Assembly: GCA_001803235.1 (NCBI GenBank)
Contig: MHBL01000265.1
Span: 1 to 38,066 of the forward strand
DNA from: Lentisphaerae bacterium RIFOXYA12_64_32
Lineage (GTDB): Bacteria; Verrucomicrobiota; Lentisphaeria; Oligosphaerales; YB12-FULL-65-16
Direction of reading: 5' to 3'
Length of the DNA stretch: 38,066 nucleotides
Position numbers and translations under genes: made by a program. The notes below the pieces were generated by a model. The model was not told the DNA's origin and ran no database searches. It saw nothing but the letters and a program-made list of their open reading frames with translations. Shown one piece after another: positions 18,999 through 27,328 of the stretch; position 1 is the first letter of the stretch; each line of letters opens with the position of its first letter.

Positions 18999-20116
18999 CC
19001 GAACGCGAACGCATTCTGAGTGTTTACCGGGGTGCGGTGCCGGACCGTGTGCCGTTCATGCTGGACCTCTCGCACTGGTTCTACCATCGGCATCACTTGC
19101 CGTGGGACCTGAGCCGGGCTTACGAGCATCCGGAATCGGAGTTGATCGCGTACCACAAGCAGGCCGGGGCGGGGTTCTACCTCCCCAATCTCGGGCAGTT
19201 CTACTCGACACGTTTCGCCGCCGACATCGAGGCGGAGACTGTCAGGCATGAGATCGACGGGGCGCCGGAACTCGCCTGGCGCATCCGTACGCCGCTGGGC
19301 ACGATCGAACGCCGCCGGCGCTGGGAGGAACAGACGTACGCCTGGGGCATCAGCCAGTGGGGTGTGCGGACTCCGCAGGACCTGCGGGTGTTCGCCGACG
19401 CCATGACCCGGCGCGCGTTCACACCCGAGTGGGACAAGTACCGGGCCTGGACCGATGCGGTGGGTGACATCGGTGTCGTCTACCTGCCCGCCGGCTACAG
19501 CGCACTCGGCCAGCTCATGAACTACTGGATGGGCCCGGAACAGGTGGTCTACGCCACCGTGGACTGTCCCGAACTCCTCCACAATGTGGTCGACTCCGTC
19601 AATGACAACAACCTCGAACTCATCGACCTGCTCGCGCAATCCCCGGCTGAGGTGATCATCATGGGCGACAATTTTTCGGGCGACCTGCAGCCGCCTTCGT
19701 TTTTCACGGAGTGGTCGGAACGCTACTACACCGAGGCGGTACGGCGGTTGCACGCGGCGGGCAAGCATGTCGCCGTGCACATCGACGGCCGACTGCGCGG
19801 CGCACTTCGCATGATTTGCGACACCGGCGCCGACTGCGGCGATGCGATCACACCGACGCCGATGGGCGACCTCACGCCGGCCGAGTGCCGCACCGAAGCC
19901 GGACCGGATTTCATCCTTTCCGGCGGCGTTTCGCCGGACCTGTGGCTGCCGAATGTGCCAGTGGACGTGTTCAAGGCCAAGGTGCTGGAGTGGCTCGAGT
20001 TGCGCCACGTCAGTCCGCGCCTGATCGCCAACGCGGGCGACCAAGTCCCGCCCAGCGCGGACGAGGACAGGATACGAATCATGTGTGAACTGGTGGAACA
20101 GGAAGGGACGTACTGA
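18995..20116 (+). CDS. Uroporphyrinogen decarboxylase-fold protein, function unknown
   Basis: 373 residues, the length of the URO-D/MtaA/CmuA superfamily. The opening TERERILSVYRGAVPDRVPF is the family's characteristic start (RE..L..YRG..PDRVP). Later marks are IIMGDNFSGDLQPPSFFTEW, AGKHVAVHIDGRL (His262-Ile-Asp264) and LSGGVSPDLW. Corrinoid methyltransferases of the family (MtaA, CmuA) bind zinc through HxC and a later Cys; here the HxC position reads HID, so the canonical zinc ligand is missing. True heme-pathway HemE is unlikely given the context and motifs. A methyl-transfer, demethylation or other one-carbon role on the imported compound is possible but not shown. It overlaps the symporter stop by four bases, so transport and this step are coupled. 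Confidence 0.75.
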   Translation: MTERERILSVYRGAVPDRVPFMLDLSHWFYHRHHLPWDLSRAYEHPESELIAYHKQAGAGFYLPNLGQFYSTRFAADIEAETVRHEIDGAPELAWRIRTPLGTIERRRRWEEQTYAWGISQWGVRTPQDLRVFADAMTRRAFTPEWDKYRAWTDAVGDIGVVYLPAGYSALGQLMNYWMGPEQVVYATVDCPELLHNVVDSVNDNNLELIDLLAQSPAEVIIMGDNFSGDLQPPSFFTEWSERYYTEAVRRLHAAGKHVAVHIDGRLRGALRMICDTGADCGDAITPTPMGDLTPAECRTEAGPDFILSGGVSPDLWLPNVPVDVFKAKVLEWLELRHVSPRLIANAGDQVPPSADEDRIRIMCELVEQEGTY

Positions 20117-20674
20117 GGCGCAGGCCGGGAAGAGGTTTCAGGTGTCAGGTTTCAGGTGTCAGGGAAGAAAGAGGTTTCGGGTGTCAGGAGGAGAGATGCG
20201 TGAAGACGTACTTGGATGTTGAGGACTTGGCGGTATACCGGAAGTTGTGCGAACTTCACATCGACGTGTGCAAGTTGAGTGGCGGATGGCCGCCGGAGGA
20301 GAAATACGAAGCGGCGATGGGAAGTCGCCGAGGTCGCGGATGCGCCCTACGGTGGCTCGGAGGAGTTGACCTGCCCCGGCTGGCCTGTGCCCGATGACCC
20401 CTCTGAGTTACTACTCAGGTAGAGAGGGTTCAGGGTTCGGGGTTCAGGCAATTCATGAGGAACTCGGTGATCACCTTCATCCTTCCAGGGGAAAAGCGAG
20501 GTCCAATGGGTCTCGGGTGCTGGAAACTTACCTGAACACTGAACCCCGAACCCTGGTACCTGAGTAGTTACCCTCTGACAAGGATGTCTCCGGGTGAGCG
20601 CTGTCGGCAGGAGACCTGTCTTTCCCGGTGCTGACACCTGACACCTGACACCTGAAACCTGGAGCGACAAACGG
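20117..20674. repeat. Nested inverted repeats around a gene remnant
   Basis: Outer arms 20134-20163 and 20631-20660 are inverted copies (29 of 30 bases by eye) built from AGGTGTC/AGGTTTC units; similarity continues inward (GGGAA..AGAGGT). Inner arms are about 20408-20448 (CTACTCAGGTA, GGTTCAGGGTTCGGGGTTC) and about 20531-20570 (the inverse, ending TACCTGAGTAGTTA). The outer pair frames a 530-bp segment that includes the four-helix-bundle remnant. No transposase is present. It may be a small non-autonomous mobile cassette or a decayed one. Confidence 0.65.
20200..20397 (+). pseudogene. Four-helix-bundle protein remnant (IVP/TIGR02436-like)
   Basis: A GTG at 20200 with AGGAGGAGAG just upstream opens a frame whose first 35-40 residues (DVEDLAVYRKLCELHIDVCKLSG, then PPEEKYEA) match the first helix and the PxEEKY turn of the '23S rRNA intervening-sequence' four-helix-bundle family (normally about 110-130 residues). 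After about residue 40 the frame becomes unrelated low-complexity sequence and stops at 65 residues, without the expected RR(A/S)..S(V/I)..NIAEG core. It therefore looks like a truncated copy. It lies between the arms of the inverted repeat at 20134-20660. A genuine short protein cannot be excluded. Confidence 0.5.
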
Positions 20675-21799
20675 ATGACGATTCGCGATCAAGGCTGTGT
20701 GTTCCTGGGCGAACCAGGTTCCGACCGAGCCAGTGCCTGCTTCCCCGGCGTGTGCGTGCTCCGGGACGGGCGCTGGCTGGTGGCGTTCCGGGCCGCGCCG
20801 CGGAAAGTGGACGCGCATCCGCAGCGCGTGCTGGTCACGTCGAGCGACGACGCGGGAATGACCTGGACGCCAGCCGTCGAACCGTTCGCACCGGAGTCGG
20901 TTCACGGCGTTTCCGGCGCGTGGCGTGCCGGTCAGCCGACGGCACTCGGCGGCCGGCGCGTGGCCATGGTTCTGTACTGGGTCGATGCCTCGGGGCCGGC
21001 GCGACCGTTCTTCAATCGCGAGACAGAGGGACTGCTCGACTCGCGCATCTTTCTGGCGTTGTCCGAGGATAGCGGTGTCACCTGGTCCAGACCCCGGCTA
21101 CTCGACACGGCGCCGTTCACCATGCCGACGCCGATCACCGGTCCGATTCTGCCGCTGGCGAACGGCGAGTGGGCGCTGCAGTTTGAGACCAACAAGGCGT
21201 ATCACGATACCGCGCCGTGGCGGCATCAGGCGGTGCTGATGTTCTCCCGCGATGCGGGCCGGTCCTGGCCGGAACACGTAGCCGTGGCCTCGGACCCGGC
21301 TGGACGCGTCTTCTACTGGGACCAGCGGCCGGCGGTCGTCGGCGACAACTTGATCCTGGACGTGTTCTGGACCTTTGACCGGGCCACGGGCGAGTACCGG
21401 AACATCCACGCCCGCAGTTCTTCCGACAATGGCCGGACCTGGGGCGAACTCTGGGACACGGGCGTGCCGGGGCAACCGGCGCCATGGGTGCCGTTGTGCG
21501 ATGACCGCACCTGCATGGTCTACGTTGATCGCAGTGGCGTGCCGGTGATCAAAGCCAGACTAAGCGCGGACGGCGGGCGGACGTGGCCCGACGCGACGGA
21601 ACTGGTGTTGGCCGGCCAAACCAGGGCAGGGGGGCACGGACCGAAATCCGACCTTACCGGCGCCTGGAACACCATGGAAGGCTACAGTCTCGGATTGCCG
21701 GTGACGGCCAGGCTGGGCGATGGCGACGTGCTCGTCGTGTACTACGCCGGTGCGCACCCGGACCACACCGGGCTGCACTGGGTCAGGCTGCGGTTGTGA
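20675..21799 (+). CDS. Cytosolic Asp-box propeller protein
   Basis: 374 residues, no signal peptide. A sialidase-superfamily propeller with five Asp-box-like units: SSDDAGMTW, SEDSGVTW, SRDAGRSW, SSDNGRTW and SADGGRTW. Other marks are CFPGVCVLRDGRWLVAFRA near the N-terminus, where sialidases carry the RIP motif, TPITGPILPLANGEWALQFETNK in the middle, and LGDGDVLVVYYAG at the end. It is more distant from the other propellers in the window. Preceding bases (TGGAGCGACAAACGG) give a modest ribosome binding site directly after the inverted-repeat region. Catalytic residues are not assigned and the substrate is unknown. Confidence 0.7.
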   Translation: MTIRDQGCVFLGEPGSDRASACFPGVCVLRDGRWLVAFRAAPRKVDAHPQRVLVTSSDDAGMTWTPAVEPFAPESVHGVSGAWRAGQPTALGGRRVAMVLYWVDASGPARPFFNRETEGLLDSRIFLALSEDSGVTWSRPRLLDTAPFTMPTPITGPILPLANGEWALQFETNKAYHDTAPWRHQAVLMFSRDAGRSWPEHVAVASDPAGRVFYWDQRPAVVGDNLILDVFWTFDRATGEYRNIHARSSSDNGRTWGELWDTGVPGQPAPWVPLCDDRTCMVYVDRSGVPVIKARLSADGGRTWPDATELVLAGQTRAGGHGPKSDLTGAWNTMEGYSLGLPVTARLGDGDVLVVYYAGAHPDHTGLHWVRLRL

Positions 21800-22108
21800 C
21801 CGTCGAGAGCTGCCAGCCGGACCTGAATACTGAATACTGAACCCCGAACACTCTATGACACTCGATGCAACCATGGATGCGTGTCTTCGCCTGAGTCCCG
21901 CCTTTCAGGCGGAAGCCGCAGCGACGCTTCAGCGAGCGGCCGGGGATCGGCTCGCTAAAGCTCGCCTCCACTTCCGGCTGAAGCCGGGACTCGTGCACGA
22001 CGCCGCAGTTTCAACCCGAGATGACGGGGCGGTCCGTTGCCAGGGGGCACTGAACACCTGATGGGCGACACGAAACATCGAATGCGCGGTTGATGGAGGT
22101 TGCCTGCC
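21800..22108. repeat. Intergenic palindromic repeat, copy P2
   Basis: The 309-bp gap contains a large imperfect palindrome with arms 21893-21937 and 21950-21992 and a 12-nt loop (21938-21949); both arms read GAGTCCCG..CTT.CAG..CGGAAG...GCGAGC. The next bases (GCAGTTTCAACCCGAG, 22005-22020) also resemble the end of copy P1 in the symporter gene. Flanking it are TGAATACTGAATACTGAACCCCGAACA (near 21823-21849) and ACTGAACACCTG (near 22049), members of a TGAAC-type spacer family. No gene is recognised. Confidence 0.75.
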
Positions 22109-23686
22109 ATGCACACAACGGGTCTTCGGTCAGGATGTGTTCTCCAGGTCTGCTTGGTTCTGTTCGTGTCTGAGTACGGTGTTGCACAAGAGACAGGCAA
22201 GGAGGTCCAGTCCATGAAGACGCTGTTCCACAACGAAGATTGCACCGAGATCTTCTGGACGCAGCCGCCGATTCCCGCGGGCGAGGCTGGCGCGGTCATT
22301 GACCGGTATGTCGACCAGACCCTGGACTCCGGCGTGACGGTGTTCCTCTGCAACACGAACGCGCGGCGCACCAACTACCAGAGCCAGGTGTGGGACTCCT
22401 TCTGGGACGGGTACGACCCGGCCGGGCCGGACAACCAGCCGTTCCTGGCACCGATGCCGCCCCAGGATGTCCCGGCATTTCGGAAAGGCATCGGTAACAT
22501 GCTGGCCGTTCACCAACAGGGGATTGACTACCCGGCCCGCGTCATCCAGCGCTGCCGGCAGCGCGGCGTCTCGCCATGGATCACGCTGCGGATGAATGAC
22601 TGCCACAATAACGACATTCTGGATCATCCATTCCATGGCACTTTCTGGCAGAAGAACCCGCAGTTCTTCCGGCAGGGGTGTACGGGGTACTTCGCCCGCT
22701 GTCTCGACTATGCGCATCCGGAAGTCCGGGACTACTACAAGGCCCTGATCGTCGAGACCCTGGAGCGATATGACATCGATGGCCTGGAACTGGACTTCAT
22801 GCGCGAACCGTACCTCTTCAGTGCCGGCAAAGAGGCGGAGGGTGCCCCGATCCTGACCGCCTGGCTGCGCGAAGTCCGCAAACTGACCGCGGACACCGCC
22901 GCCAAGCGCGGGCATCCCATTCGCCTCGGCGTGCGCGTGCCGTCGCGGCCGGAAACGGCGTCGGCGATGGGGCTGGACGCGGTCGGCTGGGCCAAGGACG
23001 GCCTGATCGACCTGCTGGTCGTGACGCCGCGCTGGGCCACGCTCGAATTCGATATGCCCCTCGAACAGTGGCGGGAGTTGCTGGGATCGTCAAGAGTAAC
23101 CCTGACCGGCGGTCTTGAGATCCTTTACCGGCCCTGGCCAGGCGCACCGGCCACCCCCGTTTCGCCGGAACTCGCGACCGGGGCGGCGGTTTCGGTCCTG
23201 TCTCGCGGTGCGGATGCGGTTTACCTGTTCAACTACTTCCATCCGACCGGTGCATGGAGCAGCATTCGCCAGGCCATGACCTCGCTCGACTCACTGCTGA
23301 AACTGCCGCGACGCGTTGGCGTCACCTATCGCGATATCACTGCGCCGGGTGAGAAATACTCGGCACCCCTCCCGGCCACGGGGACTGCACTCGCATTTTC
23401 TGTCTGGATCGGTCCGGTAACGCCGAACGCCGGACGCTGCGATGTGTTCTGCGAGGTCGCTCCACCCAAGGACGCGACCAAGACCTTACCAGCAGTCCAG
23501 GTGAACGGCCAGGGCACGGAACTCCTCAACGAAGAAACGGTCAAGGACGGTGGCTCTGTCCTGTCATTCACCGTTCCGGTTGCGGCGCTTGCCCCCGCGG
23601 CAGCACAAGACATCCGGATTTCCTGTGACGGGGCGGCGCCGGTCACCGTCCGCCGACTCGAACTGCTGTACGTCCCGAGTCCGTAG
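22109..23686 (+). CDS. Exported TIM-barrel protein, putative glycosidase-like
   Basis: 525 residues from the ATG at 22109 (GGAGG nine bases upstream). Signal peptide about 1-27 (CVLQVCLVLFVSEYGVAQ). The mature N-terminal 400 residues look like a (beta/alpha)8 barrel: VIDRYVDQTLDSGVTVFLCNTN, RQRGVSPWITLRMNDCHN, YDIDGLELDFMREPYLF (about 222-238), IRLGVRVPSRPETA, IDLLVVTPRW and GADAVYLFNYF. The GLELDFMR segment, with acidic residues at a strand end, resembles GHL/GH10-like hypothetical glycosidases of the PVC group. A C-terminal beta-sandwich (about 430-525) follows. Catalytic acids cannot be fixed by eye. Its place between propeller and prepilin genes supports a role in extracellular glycan handling; the specificity is unknown. 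Confidence 0.7.
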   Translation: MHTTGLRSGCVLQVCLVLFVSEYGVAQETGKEVQSMKTLFHNEDCTEIFWTQPPIPAGEAGAVIDRYVDQTLDSGVTVFLCNTNARRTNYQSQVWDSFWDGYDPAGPDNQPFLAPMPPQDVPAFRKGIGNMLAVHQQGIDYPARVIQRCRQRGVSPWITLRMNDCHNNDILDHPFHGTFWQKNPQFFRQGCTGYFARCLDYAHPEVRDYYKALIVETLERYDIDGLELDFMREPYLFSAGKEAEGAPILTAWLREVRKLTADTAAKRGHPIRLGVRVPSRPETASAMGLDAVGWAKDGLIDLLVVTPRWATLEFDMPLEQWRELLGSSRVTLTGGLEILYRPWPGAPATPVSPELATGAAVSVLSRGADAVYLFNYFHPTGAWSSIRQAMTSLDSLLKLPRRVGVTYRDITAPGEKYSAPLPATGTALAFSVWIGPVTPNAGRCDVFCEVAPPKDATKTLPAVQVNGQGTELLNEETVKDGGSVLSFTVPVAALAPAAAQDIRISCDGAAPVTVRRLELLYVPSP

Positions 23687-23710
23687 CGCCCAGAAGGAGG
23701 AAGAAACACC

Positions 23711-24643
23711 GTGAGCCATACTCGTCACTGCACCACCGGTTCTTCGTCGGTGGGGTTGTCTTTCGCCCCGGTCGGCGGTTGGACTGGGTCCGGCCATGTC
23801 AGGCGCGGCGCTGCCCACCAGCGCTTCACTCTGATCGAGCCCTTCGGCCCTTCGACTTCGCTCAGGAACTCCGTCAGACTCAGGGTTCGCTGTTTCACCC
23901 TGATCGAGCTGCTGGTTGTCGTGGCCATCATCGGTATTCTCGCGTCAATGCTGCTGCCGGCCCTGGCGCAGGCCAAGGAACAGGCGAAGCGTGCGTTGTG
24001 CCTGAACAACCTGCGGCAGAACCTGCTGTGCGTTGCCAACTACAGCGATGAAAACGATGCCCGGCTGCCGGCGCATGACGGGGCGTTGAGCCCGGGCGCG
24101 GCGCAGTACTGGATGCACTACGCCTGGCGCGTCGGGTTCGGGATGCCGTCCATGAAGATCAACCTGGGGCTCCTCGTTCCCGGGTACCTGCCCACGAAAA
24201 CCGAGACGTTCCTGTGCCCCAGCCAGCGGTTGGTCGTCGAGTCGAAGGTGGCGGACACCTGGGACCAGAACTGGGGCGTGACGGGGGCTTACGCGCCAAC
24301 TTACGAGGCCCCCAACGGGACGCAATTCGCGGGGACGGCCGGCTTTGTTGCCACCGAGTACGACTACCGCGACCTGTACTACACCACGGGTGTCCACGGC
24401 CAGGCGCCGCGCGCCGGCAGCCGCGCGGTGCTCGCCGACCTGATCACCAACCAGAGCGCCATCTCCTGGTGGGCGCCCAACAACCCGTGGACGCACCACA
24501 GGACCGGCTTTAACGTGGGCTACGCCGACGGGCACGCGGCCTGGCGGCCGGACCCTGCACACTTCGCGTTCAGCGCCGCGGTGCCGTGGGCCATCAACGA
24601 CGTGCAGGCCGAGAAGGTCTGGGAGTTCTTCGACAAGCCGTAG
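23711..24643 (+). CDS. Prepilin-like protein with H-X9-DG domain, copy 2
   Basis: 310 residues from the GTG at 23711 (AGGAGG upstream). The prepilin motif appears twice: RFTLIE at about 38-43 and [20 protein letters not shown] from about 61. Only the second is followed by the hydrophobic helix. Between them lies an inserted repeat ([17 protein letters not shown]), so the functional cleavage site is the second. The rest resembles the 15562 protein ([30 protein letters not shown]), and the C-terminus has [13 protein letters not shown], again nine residues between His and DG. The long leader of about 60 residues is unusual; a shorter in-frame start is not obvious. It is probably a surface or secretion pseudopilin-type protein processed by a PilD-like peptidase encoded elsewhere. 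Confidence 0.85.
   Translation: MSHTRHCTTGSSSVGLSFAPVGGWTGSGHVRRGAAHQRFTLIEPFGPSTSLRNSVRLRVRCFTLIELLVVVAIIGILASMLLPALAQAKEQAKRALCLNNLRQNLLCVANYSDENDARLPAHDGALSPGAAQYWMHYAWRVGFGMPSMKINLGLLVPGYLPTKTETFLCPSQRLVVESKVADTWDQNWGVTGAYAPTYEAPNGTQFAGTAGFVATEYDYRDLYYTTGVHGQAPRAGSRAVLADLITNQSAISWWAPNNPWTHHRTGFNVGYADGHAAWRPDPAHFAFSAAVPWAINDVQAEKVWEFFDKP
23825..23909 (+). repeat. Repeat insertion duplicating the prepilin motif
   Basis: TTCACTCTGATCGAGC (23825-23840) and TTCACCCTGATCGAGC (23894-23909) are direct repeats differing at one base, 69 bp (23 codons) apart. The segment between them contains CCCTTCGACTTCGCTCAGG and CAGACTCAGGG, a partly palindromic sequence. Related CCCTTCGACGGGCTCAG lies between genes near 37778. 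The arrangement looks like an insertion that duplicated its target and kept the frame. Confidence 0.65.
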
Positions 24644-24662
24644 TACACAGAGGCTTCAGTGT

Positions 24663-24863
24663 TCAGCGCGCCCCGGGCGGTGCACCGCCCGGTCATCTCG
24701 GGAGGAAACACGCGTGGCTCCGCGCCGCCACGGGCCTTGTGCCCGTGGGGCGACGATGGGGATCGACGGGGCGACGGCCGCCCCCTCGATCCCCATCGTC
24801 GCCCCACCGAGGCAAGCTCGGTGGCGGCGCGAACTGGCGGCGTGTTTCATGGGAGGTGTCGGG
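24663..24863 (+). repeat. Multi-hairpin element, copy B (cloverleaf-like)
   Basis: The head 24663-24709 fits TCAGCG-N3-CCCGGG-N8-CGCCCGGTCAT-N7-GGAAAC without gaps against copies A and C; 24673-24692 is a perfect palindrome. An outer stem, GAAACACGC (24705-24713) with GCGTGTTTC (24840-24848), encloses three hairpins: 24728-24748 (8-bp stem, 5-nt loop), 24747-24805 (perfect 20-bp stem) and 24804-24824 (8-bp stem, 5-nt loop). The right end GTTTCATGGGAG (24844-24855) also matches copy C. A 16-bp direct duplication, CATGGGAGGTGTCGGG, runs at 24848-24863 and 24864-24879. It fills most of the 319-bp gap between genes; no protein is encoded. Confidence 0.85.
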
Positions 24864-24962
24864 CATGGGAGGTGTCGGGTGTCGCGCCGGGCACCGTCAG
24901 GTGCAGACGCCTCAGATTCGTCGGATCCGTCCGATCGGTATTTCCAAAAGGAGGAGCACGCG

Positions 24963-26606
24963 ATGATGTCACACTGCAGGGGTTGGGCCGGCCTGACGAT
25001 GACGGCGTTTGGCGCGCTGATGTTCGCCGCGCACGGGGCGGTTGGCGTCGAGGCGATCGCTCCGGAGCTGTCGGCCGCCAAGGCGTCTGATTGGCGTTTC
25101 GTGACGGGCGACTGGGAGATCCGGGACGGAATGCTGAGCCAGCGGAGCCCCGACCGGCTCGCCTGCGCACTGCTGACGGCGCCAGCCGTGCGCCAGCCCG
25201 TGGTGCGCGTCGAGTTCAAGGTCGATCCGCCCACCGACAAACGGGTCGGCGCTGCCGCGATCTGCCTCGGCGCCACCGGGACGCTCACCTACCTGTGGGC
25301 GCATTTCGACACGCGCCACGATCAGGTCATTCTCGTCTGGTCGACGCCCGAGAACTCGTGGCAGGAGATCGGGCGCAAGCCGTGTCCGCTGGATGACAAC
25401 ACCTGGATCGCCGCCGAGGTGCGGTGCGCACCGGGCAAGGTTGCGGTCAACGTCGGTGGTAAGCAGGTTATCGAGTGCAATCTCGAGCGTGAAGTGGCTG
25501 GTTGTGTCGGGTTGGGCACTAGCCAGGGCGTGGTGTCGTTTCGTCAACTCAGCATTGAAGGAGAAGTGATCGTGAATGCAGCCCCGTTGAAGAACGAAGA
25601 GCCGCCGTACCGAGTCATCTCCCGTGGCCCTGCCGCCGGTGAATACCAGGCGTTCCCGGACGCGTGCCGGCTTCAGAATGGCGATATCATGGCCGTGTTC
25701 TACGCCGGGTACTCGCACATCTCCCTGGCCTGCCCGGAATGGCCGAAGGGCGGCCGCATCTGCACGGTCCGGTCCAGCGACGAAGGCAAGACGTGGTCAG
25801 AGCCCGCAGTCCTCTACGACGACGAGATCGACAACCGCGATCCGCACATTGTCCAGTTGCGTGACGGCACGTTGGTCTGCACCTTCTTCTCGATCACCGG
25901 CGACGGGAAGAAGTGGGACGGGTCCGCCACCGGCGGCAAGATCAAGGAATTCTCCCCCGCCCAGATCATCTTCTCCAGAGACGGCGGCAAGACGTGGGAT
26001 CCCAAGGCCCGGGACATCTGCCCGCCCGGTTGGGTTTGCTCGGCGGCGGTCAGGGAACTGCCCGACGGCACGCTCATCCTGGGTGTGTACATGGGAGGCA
26101 GTAAGGCCCACGGCGGCGTGCTCCGATCCGCGGACGGCGGCAAGACCTGGAGCGAACCCATCCCGATCGACAAAGACTCTGGGGTCAAACTGGACGCGGA
26201 GACCGACGTCATCCTGTTGAAGAACGGCGACCTGCTCGCGGCGCTGCGCGGCGACGGCAAAGTCAACATGCACTTTGCGACCAGCTCGGACAAGGGTCTG
26301 ACTTGGGGCAAGGTGCAGGACAGCGGCTTCAAGGGCCATTGTCCGCACTTCACGCGGCTGAGCACCGGCGAGATTGTGCTTTGCCACCGGCTCCCGGCCA
26401 CCTCGGTGCACGTCAGTGCCGATGACGGCGCGACCTGGTCCGGACCGCACCAGATCGACAGTGTCGGCGGCGCCTACCCCGCCACGGTCGAACTGAAGGA
26501 CGGCAGTGTGCTGATCGTGTACTACGAGGAAGGCGCCGGCAGCGCCATCCGCATCCAGCGCCTGAGCGTGAAGGGCACCGAGGTCAAAGCGTTGGAATGG
26601 AAGTGA
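24963..26606 (+). CDS. Exported ConA-like plus Asp-box propeller, second copy
   Basis: 547 residues from the ATG at 24963 (AAAAGGAGG upstream; the ATG at 24966 is equally possible). In-frame codons further upstream lie in repeat copy B and are not used. The signal peptide ends near GAVGVEA (about 30). Residues about 35-200 are a ConA-like sandwich (DWRFVTGDWEIRDGMLSQ, VVRVEFKV, GKVAVNVGGKQVIECNLE). Residues about 215-547 are a propeller with five Asp-boxes (SSDEGKTW, SRDGGKTW, SADGGKTW, SSDKGLTW, SADDGATW), beginning GEYQAFPDACRLQNGDIMAVFY and ending GAYPATVELKDGSVLIVYYEE. The domain order matches the 9402 protein. It may act as an exo-glycosidase or lectin; the sialidase catalytic set is not confirmed. 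The stop is followed by the convergent vapC-type gene 82 bases later. Confidence 0.75.
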   Translation: MMSHCRGWAGLTMTAFGALMFAAHGAVGVEAIAPELSAAKASDWRFVTGDWEIRDGMLSQRSPDRLACALLTAPAVRQPVVRVEFKVDPPTDKRVGAAAICLGATGTLTYLWAHFDTRHDQVILVWSTPENSWQEIGRKPCPLDDNTWIAAEVRCAPGKVAVNVGGKQVIECNLEREVAGCVGLGTSQGVVSFRQLSIEGEVIVNAAPLKNEEPPYRVISRGPAAGEYQAFPDACRLQNGDIMAVFYAGYSHISLACPEWPKGGRICTVRSSDEGKTWSEPAVLYDDEIDNRDPHIVQLRDGTLVCTFFSITGDGKKWDGSATGGKIKEFSPAQIIFSRDGGKTWDPKARDICPPGWVCSAAVRELPDGTLILGVYMGGSKAHGGVLRSADGGKTWSEPIPIDKDSGVKLDAETDVILLKNGDLLAALRGDGKVNMHFATSSDKGLTWGKVQDSGFKGHCPHFTRLSTGEIVLCHRLPATSVHVSADDGATWSGPHQIDSVGGAYPATVELKDGSVLIVYYEEGAGSAIRIQRLSVKGTEVKALEWK

Positions 26607-26687
26607 ACCGAGAGACAAACCGCAGGGCGGACACCGCCGGTGCAGGCGCCGTGCGCCCCAAGGAAACCTGAGCGCGTGCCCAATATC

Positions 26688-27080
26688 CTACATCCAGAAG
26701 GTCTTGACGGGGTAACGCATGACCATGTCGTCACGCGTGACCAGCACGTGGCCGCTGTTGCGGGCCTGTGCCACCAGGAGCCGGTCGAAGGGATCCTTGT
26801 GGTGATCGGGCAACAGAACCGAGGCGATCATGTCGTCGGCGGTAGGCTGAACGATCCGGAGTTCCGTCCGAGCGAGAAGCCGGTCTTTCCACGCCTTTAC
26901 GTCCGACAACACGATCCGGCCACGCTTGACCAGCAATGCGAGTTCCCAGAAACAGGCTGCCGACGCATACAGTTCGCCACGCGCAACGCAGGCATCGAGG
27001 AAACGGACAAACTCCGGCGATATGTCCGTGGCATTGGCCCAGAAGACCAGTACATGCGTGTCCAGGCTGTATCCCTTCAC
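26688..27080 (-). CDS. vapC: PIN-domain toxin, VapC family
   Basis: 130 residues from a GTG at 27080 that overlaps the antitoxin stop (GTGA); a longer start at 27098 is possible but would overlap more. PIN-domain ribonuclease with the four acidic positions: Asp7 (YSLDTHV), Glu46 (CFWELALL), Asp96/Asp99 (DPFDRLLVAQA) and Asp117/118 (LVTRDD). VapC toxins cut tRNA or rRNA in a Mg2+-dependent way and are neutralised by the partner antitoxin. It is the only convincing minus-strand gene module inside the locus and lies between the second and third blocks. It probably arrived as an independent module or stabilises the region. Confidence 0.85.
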   Translation of the reverse strand: MKGYSLDTHVLVFWANATDISPEFVRFLDACVARGELYASAACFWELALLVKRGRIVLSDVKAWKDRLLARTELRIVQPTADDMIASVLLPDHHKDPFDRLLVAQARNSGHVLVTRDDMVMRYPVKTFWM

Positions 27081-27307
27081 GAGACATGGCCCTTCCATAC
27101 GTCATCAAGGGGCGCAAACACCTCGGCCGGAGAGCCGGCAAGGCGCGGTTGCTCGCCCATGCCTTCACGCCAGTCGCCCTGGGTAGCAGGCGTGAGCCGA
27201 GCCACGCTAGCCCCCTTCCAGCGCACCTCGACCGTCTCGCCGTGGGCAACCCGGTCAAGGGCGTGGAACAGCTCCTTGCGTAGTTGCGATGCCGTCATCG
27301 TCAGCAT
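27077..27307 (-). CDS. Phd/YefM-family antitoxin paired with VapC
   Basis: 76 residues from the ATG at 27307. The opening MTASQLRKELFHALDRVAHGETVEV and the strand GASVARLTP are the Phd/YefM DNA-binding fold; the charged and Pro-containing tail (about 45-76, AEVFAPLDDVWKG) would wrap the toxin. A longer frame upstream (to 27445) lacks family similarity. Its stop overlaps the toxin GTG, the usual antitoxin-first order. Phd/YefM antitoxins repress their own promoter; a perfect 10-bp palindrome 22 bases upstream of the start fits that. Confidence 0.8.
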   Translation of the reverse strand: MLTMTASQLRKELFHALDRVAHGETVEVRWKGASVARLTPATQGDWREGMGEQPRLAGSPAEVFAPLDDVWKGHVS

Positions 27308-27328
27308 GGTGGCCACCGAATTTCCATG

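Noticed and set aside
20134..20190. CRISPR-like direct repeats
   Set aside because: The AGGTGTC/AGGTTTC units are only 7-14 nt and nearly contiguous, with no uniform spacers and no cas genes.
24704..24848. tRNA or tmRNA suggested by the cloverleaf of repeat copy B
   Set aside because: No T-loop GTTCRA, no anticodon-like loop and no CCA-adjacent acceptor; the central stem is 20 bp. Copies A and C show it is a repeat element.
26622..26640. Stem GGCGG-ACA-CCGCC between convergent genes as bidirectional terminator
   Set aside because: Very short stem in GC-rich sequence, with no T-run on either side.
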